From NCBI RefSeq assembly GCF_000518645.1, contig NZ_JADZ01000004.1:548209-612208 (forward strand): a DNA stretch of 64,000 nt, in the 5' to 3' direction. Below are positions 51,054 to 59,206 of the stretch, piece by piece; the first letter of the stretch is position 1; the number at the start of each line of letters is the position of its first letter. Made by a program: the position numbers and the translations under genes. The stretch is from Curvibacter gracilis ATCC BAA-807 (GTDB lineage: Bacteria > Pseudomonadota > Gammaproteobacteria > Burkholderiales > Burkholderiaceae_C). Under the pieces are notes generated by a model. The model saw nothing but the letters and a program-made list of their open reading frames with translations. It ran no database searches and was not told the DNA's origin.

Positions 51054-53234
51054 GTGACTGAAACTCCAAAAAATTCCTGGGAAATTGGGTCAGATCTGCC
51101 TCTGGTCGACCCTGCGGAGGATGCATTCGGCTATGCCCCTTTCGCCTCACTGCTTGCGAAAGCAATCGTAGATAATAGAAGTCCGCAGGGCTTGGTGCTT
51201 GCCGTGCATGGCAAGTGGGGCAGCGGAAAATCAAGCCTATTGAATTTCATCAAGCACGACTTGAAAAGGTTGCCAAAGGACAAGCGGCCTGTTGTTATTG
51301 ACTTCAATCCATGGTGGTTCGAGGGGCGCGAACAAATCTCATCCCAGTTGCTCGAGCAATTCTCGGCTCAGTTGCCGGATCGCCTCAAACATCTCCGAAC
51401 GCTGGCGAAGTTAGTCGGAAAATATTCGAAGCAAATTGCGGACACGGCGGCCGATGTCTCGGGATATGGTTGGCTCAAAAAGCCGCTCGCTTGGTTGCTG
51501 GGCTGGATTCCTGGCCTGAAGTTTCTAGCGGAAAAGACGGGCATTCCGTCGATCAAGAAGAAGGTGGCCGCAACGCTTAAATCCAGCGGTAAGCGGTTTG
51601 TCTTCTTTGTCGATGACATTGACCGGTTAACACCGGACGAAGCCCGCGATTTCTTCCGGGCCATCAAAGCTCTGGCCGATTTTCCCGAGGTCGTCTATGT
51701 TCTGTTCTTCGACCGGGACGAAGTCGGCAGGGCATTGACGACCTCATTGAAGATGGATGGCGAGGCCTACCTCGAGAAGATCGTCCAAGCCCCTTTCCAT
51801 CTGCCTGCGGTCGATAAGGGCCAACTCCACCAAAAGCTGTTCAAGGGGCTCGATTCGATCATCGATTCGAAGCCCATGCCATTCCCCTTTGATCAGGACC
51901 GCTGGGCCGAGGTCTTCTCTGACGGGTTGGATCGGTTAATCAAGAAGCCCCGCGATATCGTACGCATACTCAACACCATCTCGGTCGCCTATCCACCGCT
52001 AGCTGGCGAGGTCAACCCGGTTGATTTCATTGCTCTGGAGTTCCTGCGCGTCTTCGAGCCAGCGGTCTATGGCAGCATCCGCGATGCCAAGGACTTCTTC
52101 TGCGGATTGCCGACTCAACTCGATCACAAGAGAGCCGCGGAAAAGAATTACTTTGACAAATGGAGGGACTCACTACCAGACGGTTCGCGCGAACATTTAG
52201 CCGAACTCGTTGGCCTGATCTTCCCCAAGGTTTCCCAAGTTCTCGACTCGGGCATGGTCTCATCCAGTGACCATAGCGACTGGCGTAAGGAGCTGCGGCC
52301 ATGCAGCCCTGATTGCTTCGACCCCTACTTTCAGTTTGGCGTGCCGCCGGGGCATGTCAGCCGGGCGGAGATTGAGCGAATTGCCAGCGAGCAGACTTCG
52401 GATGGCATGGCTTCGTTGCTCCGGGAGGCAGCGGGTGTAATCCTGCCGGATCGGCATTCGAAGGCACGCGACTTGATCGATCGACTGCGCGACCTCGACC
52501 AATTGCCAGCAGCCCAAGCTTCGAAGCTCGTCGAAGCATTGGTCGCCAACGCCCATCAGCTTCTTCGCAAGGAAGACGAAAGTGGCGGCTTCTTCTCCAT
52601 GCCCAATCGCTGGCGGATCAGTGGACTCATCTCAAAGCAGCTCGAGCGGCTTCCCGCTCACGAGCGGCAGGCGTTGCTTTCGCGCCTGGCGGAGATATCG
52701 CCGGGCCTGTGGAGCTTGGTCGACTTGGCGGATGACGCATTGCAGGCCAAGCGCGACGCCTCGAAGGCGCCCAGAGCCTTTCTTGATCTCGAGGACGGTT
52801 TCGCAGAGGCTATGGCAAAAGCCGTCGGCCACCGGCTCGACAATGCCAGCCTCGAGGAATTTATGGCCATGCCGGACTTGGACTTTATCGTTCATCGGTG
52901 GAAGCAATGGGGCAACCCCGAGCGTATACGAGAAGTCTTCAAACCTATGGTCGATGACGATGACAAAGTCGTCGCACTTCTCGACAAGTTCGTCAGAACT
53001 GGCCTTCGGCATTCCGGTCGCCAGACGACGGAGACCTATCGGCTCTCGTTGAAGCCACTGGCAGCAATCATGGACATCCAAGCAATGGAGCCGCGAATCC
53101 GAGCTATCCAATCACGATCGGATTTGACCGTCCGCCAACGGACAGCGACCAAGCGATTCCTTCAAGGATTGCAGGCGTTAGCCAAGGGGCAAGACCCAGA
53201 CGACCTTCGATTCAACGACGATGACGACACCTGA
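51054..53234 (+). CDS. KAP-family P-loop NTPase
   Basis: 726 residues. Walker A GKWGSGKSS lies at about 53-61, the KAP-typical FNPWWFEG at 84-91 and Walker B FVFFVDDIDRL at 182-192; a loop with hydrophobic, possibly membrane-touching residues (YGWLKKPLAWLLGWIPGLKF) is inserted between them, as KAP proteins do. KPRDIVRILNTI is the sensor-region Arg segment. The C-terminal ~400 residues are helical and not assigned. KAP NTPases include phage-exclusion protein PifA and the ATPase of Qat-type systems. Start is GTG with AAGG upstream. Divergent from the nuclease-like gene. Confidence 0.85.
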   Translation: MTETPKNSWEIGSDLPLVDPAEDAFGYAPFASLLAKAIVDNRSPQGLVLAVHGKWGSGKSSLLNFIKHDLKRLPKDKRPVVIDFNPWWFEGREQISSQLLEQFSAQLPDRLKHLRTLAKLVGKYSKQIADTAADVSGYGWLKKPLAWLLGWIPGLKFLAEKTGIPSIKKKVAATLKSSGKRFVFFVDDIDRLTPDEARDFFRAIKALADFPEVVYVLFFDRDEVGRALTTSLKMDGEAYLEKIVQAPFHLPAVDKGQLHQKLFKGLDSIIDSKPMPFPFDQDRWAEVFSDGLDRLIKKPRDIVRILNTISVAYPPLAGEVNPVDFIALEFLRVFEPAVYGSIRDAKDFFCGLPTQLDHKRAAEKNYFDKWRDSLPDGSREHLAELVGLIFPKVSQVLDSGMVSSSDHSDWRKELRPCSPDCFDPYFQFGVPPGHVSRAEIERIASEQTSDGMASLLREAAGVILPDRHSKARDLIDRLRDLDQLPAAQASKLVEALVANAHQLLRKEDESGGFFSMPNRWRISGLISKQLERLPAHERQALLSRLAEISPGLWSLVDLADDALQAKRDASKAPRAFLDLEDGFAEAMAKAVGHRLDNASLEEFMAMPDLDFIVHRWKQWGNPERIREVFKPMVDDDDKVVALLDKFVRTGLRHSGRQTTETYRLSLKPLAAIMDIQAMEPRIRAIQSRSDLTVRQRTATKRFLQGLQALAKGQDPDDLRFNDDDDT

Positions 53235-53559
53235 ACCCCTGTGGCTTGTTCGCGATGTCCGAGTGCAGTTGCCGTTGTACCCTAAAGTAGGCATGCGTCA
53301 CATGCGGTCCTTAACGCCGATACCAGCCACATGTGAACCGTAAGCGGACGTCAGACCGATTCACTCTGACCGGCAGCAACCAGCCTGAAACGGCAATTCA
53401 TCTCTCCCCACATCTTCCCGCCCCAAAAACAACGATGCTTTAACCACTGCACTTCGAAAGCATGCCAATCGACGCAAGACCCAAGACCGACTCTGTTTTC
53501 AGGCCATGGGATCATTTGGACGATCAGGACCCGTTGTGCGCAGCCGCCAGGGGCGGGTG
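53235..53559. other. Intergenic region after the KAP gene
   Basis: 325 bases. A rightward frame at 53462-53725 overlaps the next leftward gene and has no support. The stretch AAGCGGACGTCAGACCGA and the following text look like decayed noncoding DNA of the sort common in accessory regions. No terminator, tRNA or attachment repeat was recognised. Confidence 0.4.
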
Positions 53560-53820
53560 TTACGCCGCAGGCTGGGTGGCCAAATCCTTGGGGTTCACGC
53601 CCAAAACTTCCAGCTTTTTCGCATACGAGTCTCTGCGTTTGGCGGCCTTTGCCGCTGTCTCGGTGGCGGCTTGTATGGCTTTGGGCCCTTTATGGGCCGC
53701 CGCCTGGATCAGCCCGAACTTGTGAGCGGCATCCGCCTCGGCCCGCTTGAACGTGGCGATGAGTTCAGCGTGGGCAACGGAGGGGTTCACGGTAACGCCC
53801 ATCTCAATCGACGTCGTCAT
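53560..53820 (-). CDS. Small Ala/Lys-rich helical protein, unknown
   Basis: 86 residues, not recognised. It opens MTTSIEMGVTVNPSVAHAEL and then is almost entirely helical and rich in Ala and Lys (FKRAEADAAHKFGLIQAAAHKG, AIQAATETAAKAAKRRDSYAKKLEVL), suggesting a coiled-coil or nucleic-acid-associated helix. It lies two bases after the preceding gene on the same strand, so both form one operon. Confidence 0.55.
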   Translation of the reverse strand: MTTSIEMGVTVNPSVAHAELIATFKRAEADAAHKFGLIQAAAHKGPKAIQAATETAAKAAKRRDSYAKKLEVLGVNPKDLATQPAA

Positions 53821-53822
53821 TC

Positions 53823-54236
53823 TTAAATTTTGACGTTGGTGCGAAGCAAGGCGGTTCTCAATTCGCGCGTGGCTTCTTTGGAAATATCCACCTTTTGAAC
53901 CGCCAGGTCGAACGAAGAGCCTGGCTTGATGCTGGTGGGCAGTATCTTTTTGGCTGGAAGCTTGGCTGGGTACGTGCCTTGACGTGGACACATGCGAACG
54001 GAAAACCCGAATTCTTCGAGCACGCCTTTCGCATACAACTCTGCCAATTGTTGAAACGACACGTAGGTTGAGCGTTTCACGTCTTTGCGTCCTGGTTGGC
54101 TGACGTCGCGAACGAGTTCGAATTTTCCAAGTGAATCGCGTTGGGTATCGGTGAACGGATGCAGCAAGAAAGTCTGACGAACGCCATCCTTTTTGGACAT
54201 CCAAGTGTGCTCGACGGCGATATCGGTTAACAGCAT
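53823..54236 (-). CDS. Hypothetical protein, first gene of a two-gene operon
   Basis: 137 residues, not recognised. The text MLLTDIAVEHTWMSKKDGVRQTFLLHPFTDTQRDSLGKFELVRDV and FQQLAELYAKGVLEEFGFSVRMCPR looks like a compact alpha/beta protein with no membrane segment. It is placed inside the less GC-rich island with the KAP gene but points away from it. Relation to the KAP/nuclease pair is unknown. Confidence 0.55.
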   Translation of the reverse strand: MLLTDIAVEHTWMSKKDGVRQTFLLHPFTDTQRDSLGKFELVRDVSQPGRKDVKRSTYVSFQQLAELYAKGVLEEFGFSVRMCPRQGTYPAKLPAKKILPTSIKPGSSFDLAVQKVDISKEATRELRTALLRTNVKI

Positions 54237-54634
54237 GTTGTTTTTCCAGCTCCGAGAGTTGCAGCTTGCGTGAGTGCATCAGCCGACACATCGCAGACAG
54301 CAGATTTTGTTTTCAAAAGACGTCAACGGGGAGCCAAGTGTCCCTCGGGATGCGGGTTGATCGTGCGGGCAAAAATCACCCAGAGGGCGGGCACTTTAAC
54401 TGAACGACCGCCGGTGGTAGATCCCGATGGCACGGCGATGGACCGCTTGGGGTCCCAAACTGCCTGCCAAGGGGGGCCATTGAAAGCCCGCTGCCAGCCT
54501 GAGGTCGTCACTCAGGAGTGGATCTCAGCTCCGCCGCCGCCTGCATTCAGTCCGCGCATGGATCCGCAGCGGCACCTGCCAGCCACCACCCGAAACCCAA
54601 CAACTTCAGGCACCGATGCAGCCCCGCCTCTTGC
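54237..54634. other. Intergenic region at the right edge of the island
   Basis: 398 bases with no supported gene. Frames on both strands lack family likeness. The base composition changes back to the high-GC host style across this stretch. No repeat or integrase remnant was seen. Confidence 0.4.
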
Positions 54635-55042
54635 CTAAATTCGGCTCTCCACATGCCGTTTGAAGTTGTTCAAGATGGCTTGCCATCCCTCTCGCTGTTG
54701 CTCAACGGAATGCATGTCTTCCCCATCAAACTCCACTTTGACTGTGACGCCTGGGGGTGTGGCCGTGAACTCGACGCTGGCCTGTCGGTCGCCGAACGAG
54801 TATTCCAGCAGGTGATTCACCACCACCCGGGTGTAGGTTCCGGCGAAATCAAAGCCGAAGCTGCCGTCTTTGGCTTCCATGCGGGATGAAAACGCACCGC
54901 CTTCTCGAAGGTCGACGCTTGCCTTGGTGGTGTGCCAGTCGTCTGAAGCTGCGTTCCATTGAACGATGTCCTCAGCTGTGGTGTAGGCGTGCCACACGGC
55001 ATCGATCGGTGCCGTGACTGTGGTTTCAACCGTGATTTTCAT
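54635..55042 (-). CDS. SRPBCC (AHSA1-type) protein
   Basis: 135 residues of the START/Bet v1-like superfamily. MKITVETTVTAPIDAVWHAYTTAEDIVQWNAAS is the typical opening and EGWQAILNNFKRHVES the C-terminal helix. Members bind hydrophobic ligands or act as co-chaperone-like proteins; no specific function can be given. Single gene. Confidence 0.88.
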   Translation of the reverse strand: MKITVETTVTAPIDAVWHAYTTAEDIVQWNAASDDWHTTKASVDLREGGAFSSRMEAKDGSFGFDFAGTYTRVVVNHLLEYSFGDRQASVEFTATPPGVTVKVEFDGEDMHSVEQQREGWQAILNNFKRHVESRI

Positions 55043-55155
55043 GGGTCACTCAGAGGGTGGGTTGGGGATCGGACGTTGGCGCCCATTTTGAAACAAGCGC
55101 TTGAGAATTGGTGACCTGCGCGGTGGCAGTTTTCCTGCGGGCCTCCCCCTCAGTC

Positions 55156-57258
55156 TCACTTCCCATCACCGCCACCGTGCCGCTTCCTCAACGCCGGCCT
55201 AGCAATCCCCAACTGCCAGGCCCGCCCCAACTCCTGTTCCACCCAGGTGTAGACCTCTTTTGAAATCACGCTCTCCGCCACCATGGCTTCCATGGCGGCG
55301 CGGCCCTGGCGCAGGGCGAACAGCAGCAGCAGGCGGCGCTCCAGGGCCTGGGTGAAGTCGGGGTGGGCGTTGCGCAGGGCCTGGATGGCTTGTTCGGCCG
55401 ATTGGCTGCGGGCCTGCAGCACGGTGTCGAGCACGCCGGCCATGCGTTCGCCCAGCAGGGGTTTGAGGCGGCTCTGGTTGTAGCGGTGCAGGCGCTCCAG
55501 CACGGCGCGGCGGCAGATCAGCAGCTCGAAGCGGTCGGCCAGGGCGGCGGCCAGGGGGCGGTCCAGGTGCAGGTGGCGGTGCAGCCACAGGGCCACCTGG
55601 TAGCTGGCGTGCGGCTCCAGGATGCGGCGCGCGGCGCGGTTGTAGCCCAGGCGGCCTTCGTTGCGGGCGGCGTCGATCATGTGGCCGGTGTTGCGCATCA
55701 TGGCGTCGAGGTTGCGCACGCTCACGATGCCGTTGCCGTAGTCGGGGATCAGGTCGCGCTCGCGTGTGGCCAGGGTGGTCAGGCCGATGGCCAGGCGTTC
55801 GCGCTCGTTCAGGTCGGCGGCCAGGGGGGCCTGGCCCAGGGCCAGGCCGTTGCGGTACAGCTGGTTGACCTCGGCCGCGGCCTCGGGCTGAAAGTGGAAG
55901 GTGGCAGCAATGCGTTGAACGGTGGCCTCCACTTCTTCGGTGGACAGGTTGATGGCCTGCTGCTGCAAGGCCTGGTCTTGGGTCGACAGCCTGTCCAGCC
56001 CCAGCTGGCGGATCACCCAGCGCAGCGAGCTGCCGTTGACCAGCAGGCTGAACAGCACAAAACCGGTGGCGATCACCGACACAAAATGCCGCGTGGCCGC
56101 CGGCAGGGCGGTGTTCTCGGCCACGCCCATGGCCAGCACCAGGGTGACGGCGCCGCGCAGGCCGCCCCAGGCCATGGCCAGCTTGTAGGCCGACGAGATG
56201 GGGGCGCTCAGGCGCAGCCGGCTCAGCGCGGGCAGCATCAGGTACAGCACGGCCAGCCGCCCCACAAAGGCGGCGACCACCGTGGCCATCAGGTAACCCA
56301 CGTCGTGCCAGGCCACATCGCGCAGCAGGTGGGGCACCCGCACGGCGGCCAGCAAAAACACGATGGCGCCGGCCAGCACGGCAATCTGCTGCCACACCAG
56401 TTGCACGTGGTCCCAGTTGCGGGGCGCCAGCCGGGTCTTGGCCAGGCCATTGATGACCAGGCCGGCGCACACCACGGCCACCACGCCCGACACATCCAGC
56501 CACTCACCCCCGAGCAGGTACAGGGCATAGGGCACGGCCATGGTCAGCGCCGTCTCGGCCGAGGCGATGTTGCCCATCAGGGGCAGCACAAAGGCCACGG
56601 CCCGGCCCACCACCAGGCCCAGCAGCACACCGCCGCCGAATGAGTAACCGAGGCTGGTCAGCCCGTCCACCCAGCTGACCGACGCACCATGGCGGGTCAG
56701 CATGCTCATCAGCACGGCGGCCAGGGCGATGGCGGCCGCGTCGTTGAGCAGGCTTTCGCCCTCCACCAGGCGTATCAGCCGCCCCGGCGCGCCCACGTCG
56801 CGAAAGATGCCCACCACGGCGGAGGGGTCGGTGGTGGCCACGATGGCCCCCAGCAGCAGGCACACCACCAGGCTTTGCGGGGCCACCAGGGCCAGGCCCA
56901 GGCCGATGGCCCCGGTGGCCACAAACACCGCCACCACGGCCAGCAGCAGGATGGGCGCGGCATCTTGCAGCATGTTGCGCACGTCCACCGTCAGCGCTAC
57001 TTGAAACAGCAGCGGCGGCAAAAACAGCCACAGGTAGGCCTCGGCCGGAAAGTCGGGGCTGATCAGGGGGGCGAAGAAGAAGGCGGCAAACTCAGGCGCC
57101 ACCGAATCGATGGCCACATAGCTGGCCCCCAGGGTGATGCCCACCAGCGACAGCAGGGTGGATTCGGGGGCACCCATGCGGGCGGAGGCCACCTGCACCA
57201 GGGCCACGATGGCCAGCAGGCTGGAGGTCAGAACAAGCAGTTCGGCAAGACTGGGCAC
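55156..57258 (-). CDS. CPA1-type sodium/proton antiporter with long C-terminal domain
   Basis: 700 residues. About 12 membrane helices in the first ~410. The ion-site region ATTDPSAVVGIFRDVGAPGRLIRLVEGESLLNDAAAIAL contains the conserved Asp and Glu-Asn-Asp elements of Na+/H+ exchangers, and AMAWGGLRGAVTLVLAMGV is the second signature. The remaining ~290 residues form a helical cytoplasmic domain without recognisable TrkA or cyclic-nucleotide motifs. Used for pH and sodium balance. Stands alone after the SRPBCC gene. Confidence 0.92.
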   Translation of the reverse strand: MPSLAELLVLTSSLLAIVALVQVASARMGAPESTLLSLVGITLGASYVAIDSVAPEFAAFFFAPLISPDFPAEAYLWLFLPPLLFQVALTVDVRNMLQDAAPILLLAVVAVFVATGAIGLGLALVAPQSLVVCLLLGAIVATTDPSAVVGIFRDVGAPGRLIRLVEGESLLNDAAAIALAAVLMSMLTRHGASVSWVDGLTSLGYSFGGGVLLGLVVGRAVAFVLPLMGNIASAETALTMAVPYALYLLGGEWLDVSGVVAVVCAGLVINGLAKTRLAPRNWDHVQLVWQQIAVLAGAIVFLLAAVRVPHLLRDVAWHDVGYLMATVVAAFVGRLAVLYLMLPALSRLRLSAPISSAYKLAMAWGGLRGAVTLVLAMGVAENTALPAATRHFVSVIATGFVLFSLLVNGSSLRWVIRQLGLDRLSTQDQALQQQAINLSTEEVEATVQRIAATFHFQPEAAAEVNQLYRNGLALGQAPLAADLNERERLAIGLTTLATRERDLIPDYGNGIVSVRNLDAMMRNTGHMIDAARNEGRLGYNRAARRILEPHASYQVALWLHRHLHLDRPLAAALADRFELLICRRAVLERLHRYNQSRLKPLLGERMAGVLDTVLQARSQSAEQAIQALRNAHPDFTQALERRLLLLFALRQGRAAMEAMVAESVISKEVYTWVEQELGRAWQLGIARPALRKRHGGGDGK

Positions 57259-57728
57259 GGGGCAATCAGGTGCCGGTCAGGCACCGGTTGTGAAAAGAGG
57301 GGAGGGGGATTGGGCCGCGTTGAGCGCCCCGCTGCGGCCACATGGCCCGCGCGTGCCCACCCGTGCCCGGCGCAGAGAGGCTGCGCCACACAGAGGCTGG
57401 GGTAGGGGGGGAGGAGGGCGGCAGCAAGGCATCCATCACGGGCCGTGTCGGGTGCGGGCACCCGGGCAAGGGCCATGATAGCCCCGTCTTCCCCAGGCCT
57501 GTCCCTGGCGGCACCGCCTGGATCAAACAAGGCGTGCAAAGAGTGCAAGCCATTGCAAGCAGGCGGTGCGCAGTAGGGAAAGGAGGGCCGAAGAAGGGCC
57601 CAAAGAGGGATGAAAACGCGCGGAAAGCGCTTGCAAAGGGCGCGACAAGGCCGCGAAAAGAATGCGCAAAGAATGCGAAAAGAACCCGAACAGAGCGCTT
57701 CAGGGGAAGGAAGCCCCCCGGCGCCGCC
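57259..57728. other. Intergenic region with a purine-rich stretch
   Basis: 470 bases without a supported gene. From about 57570 to 57720 the plus strand is strongly A/G-biased (runs such as GAAGAAGGGCCCAAAGAGGG). One frame through it reads Lys/Arg-rich (KGGPKKGPKRDENARKALAK), but no start or stop makes it a convincing protein. The left part is GC-rich with nothing recognised. Confidence 0.4.
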
Positions 57729-58205
57729 TCAGGCAGTTTGACGGCTCAGGCGAAGTCGGCGTGGGCGCTTGGCGCGCGCGCGGGGGGCGCTCTCGGCTTG
57801 GGCGCTTGAGGCTTCTGATGGCGGGGGCGCTGTGTTGGAGGCAGGGGCTGTGGCGTGAGCCGCCTCATGAGGGGCCTCCAGCAACTGGTCCAGGGCCTGG
57901 GCCTGCCGGGCCTGTTCGCCGGCCCGGCCTTGCAGCAGGTGTTGGGCGCACTGGCGCAGCAGCATGGCCATCCAGTCGATGGCCGGGCCTGTGGTGCGGC
58001 GGTAGTGCCGTGCCTGCTGCCAAACCCGCACGTAGCAGGCCTGCAGCACCTGTTCGGCCCAGGGGGGCGTGGCCACCAGCATCAGGGCCAGCACATACAG
58101 GCGGTTGGCGGTGGCGTCGTGCAGTTCGGTCAGGGCCGGGCGTTCGCCCTGGGCGATGCGCTCCAGCAACTGGATCAGGCGGTGGGGTTCGTTGGCGTGT
58201 GTCAT
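57729..58205 (-). CDS. ECF-sigma-like protein lacking region 4
   Basis: 158 residues. The first ~100 resemble region 2 of ECF sigma factors (LTELHDATANRLYVLALMLVATPPWAEQVLQACYVRVWQQA). Where region 4 should follow there is only a low-complexity Ala/Ser/Pro tail ending in a basic patch (RARAKRPRRLRLSRQ). Without region 4 it cannot contact a -35 element in the usual way. It may be a decayed sigma factor or an adapted regulator. The 9-bp repeats upstream lie near its promoter. Confidence 0.65.
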   Translation of the reverse strand: MTHANEPHRLIQLLERIAQGERPALTELHDATANRLYVLALMLVATPPWAEQVLQACYVRVWQQARHYRRTTGPAIDWMAMLLRQCAQHLLQGRAGEQARQAQALDQLLEAPHEAAHATAPASNTAPPPSEASSAQAESAPRARAKRPRRLRLSRQTA

Positions 58206-58253
58206 GGGGCAGGCTGCTTGACCCGTCTTCGTTCGGAAGGTTCCGTTCGTCGC

Positions 58254-58280
58254 GCGTCTGGAGCGTCTGGAGCGTCTGGA
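58254..58280. repeat. Three tandem copies of a 9-bp unit
   Basis: GCGTCTGGA is repeated three times without change, followed by a partial GTGT. It lies 49-75 bases before the start of the sigma-like gene, in its likely promoter or leader. Copy number might vary between strains. Confidence 0.85.
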
Positions 58281-58430
58281 GTGTGCCCTGGGGGCTGATT
58301 TCGGGCTGGCGCGGCCGGCAATGTCCTTGCCTGGGCAGGTTTCATGGGCTGGGGGGCCCGCAGCCTGGTGGCGCGCAAGGCACAATGGCGCGCCCCGGCG
58401 CTTGCCTGGTGTCGGGCTTGATCTCCATGG

Positions 58431-59198
58431 GTGTGCCGATTGTCTGAACTGCTGCAACATTTCTCGTGGGTGGCCGCCTTGGCCGCTCTGCTGGTGGGCC
58501 TCTCCAAGGGGGGGCTGCCCGCCATCGGCATGTTGGCCGTGCCTTTGATGGCCTTGTCCATGTCGCCGGTGCAGGCGGCCGTGCTGCTGCTGCCGATCTA
58601 TGTGGTGTCCGACATGGCCGGCCTGTGGCTGTACCGGCGCGATTTCAGTGCCCCCAACCTGCGCATCCTGGTGCCCGCCGGGCTGGCCGGCGTGGTGCTG
58701 GGCTGGGCCACGGCGGCCTGGGTGTCCGACCGGGTGGTCACGTTTCTGATCGGTTTGATGGGCCTGGGCTTTTGCCTGTATGCCTGGCTGCGCCGGCAGA
58801 ACGACGCCGCACCCCAGCCGGTGAACCGGCTCAAGGGCTGCTTCTGGGGCACGGTCACGGGTTTCACCAGCTTCATCTCGCACGCCGGGGCGCCGCCGTT
58901 CCAGGTCTATGTGCTCCCCCAGAAGCTGCCCAAAGCCCAGTTTGCCGGCACCGCCACCCTGCTGTTTGCCGCCATCAACCTGGCCAAGATCGTGCCTTAC
59001 CAGTTTCTGCGCCCCTATTCGGCCCAGGCGCTGTGGGGGGCGGCGGCCCTGCTGCCCTTTGCCCTGGCCGGCACAGTGGCCGGCGCCTGGCTCACCCGCC
59101 GCCTGGCCGATGCCTGGTTCTTCCGGCTGGTGCAGGTCGGCCTGCTGCTGGTGTCGGTCAAGCTGATGCTGGACGCCTGGGGCATGGCGCCGGGCTGA
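58431..59198 (+). CDS. TauE/SafE (TSUP) family membrane exporter
   Basis: About 255 residues with 7-8 hydrophobic helices. Family hallmarks are the opening VAALAALLVGLSKGGLPAIGMLAVPLMAL and GTVTGFTSFISHAGAPPFQVYVLPQKLPK. TSUP proteins move sulfite, sulfonates or other small anions. The start is uncertain: GTG 58431 or TTG 58440, both in frame and neither with a strong ribosome site. It converges on the EAL-protein gene with an 8-base gap. Confidence 0.88.
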   Translation: MCRLSELLQHFSWVAALAALLVGLSKGGLPAIGMLAVPLMALSMSPVQAAVLLLPIYVVSDMAGLWLYRRDFSAPNLRILVPAGLAGVVLGWATAAWVSDRVVTFLIGLMGLGFCLYAWLRRQNDAAPQPVNRLKGCFWGTVTGFTSFISHAGAPPFQVYVLPQKLPKAQFAGTATLLFAAINLAKIVPYQFLRPYSAQALWGAAALLPFALAGTVAGAWLTRRLADAWFFRLVQVGLLLVSVKLMLDAWGMAPG

Positions 59199-59206
59199 GG
59201 GGGGCC

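Noticed and set aside
53462..53725. Rightward frame of 87 codons with a hydrophobic end
   Set aside because: It overlaps the operon-placed 86-residue leftward gene, has no ribosome site, and its hydrophobic part is the reverse reading of an Ala-rich helix.
53235..54634. tRNA or attachment site at the island's right border
   Set aside because: No cloverleaf-like sequence or matching direct repeats to the left border could be found by eye.
57342..57809. Lys/Arg-rich, histone-H1-like rightward frame
   Set aside because: No ribosome site, no family opening, a mostly Pro/Gly-rich noncoding-looking first half, and it runs into the sigma-like gene on the other strand.
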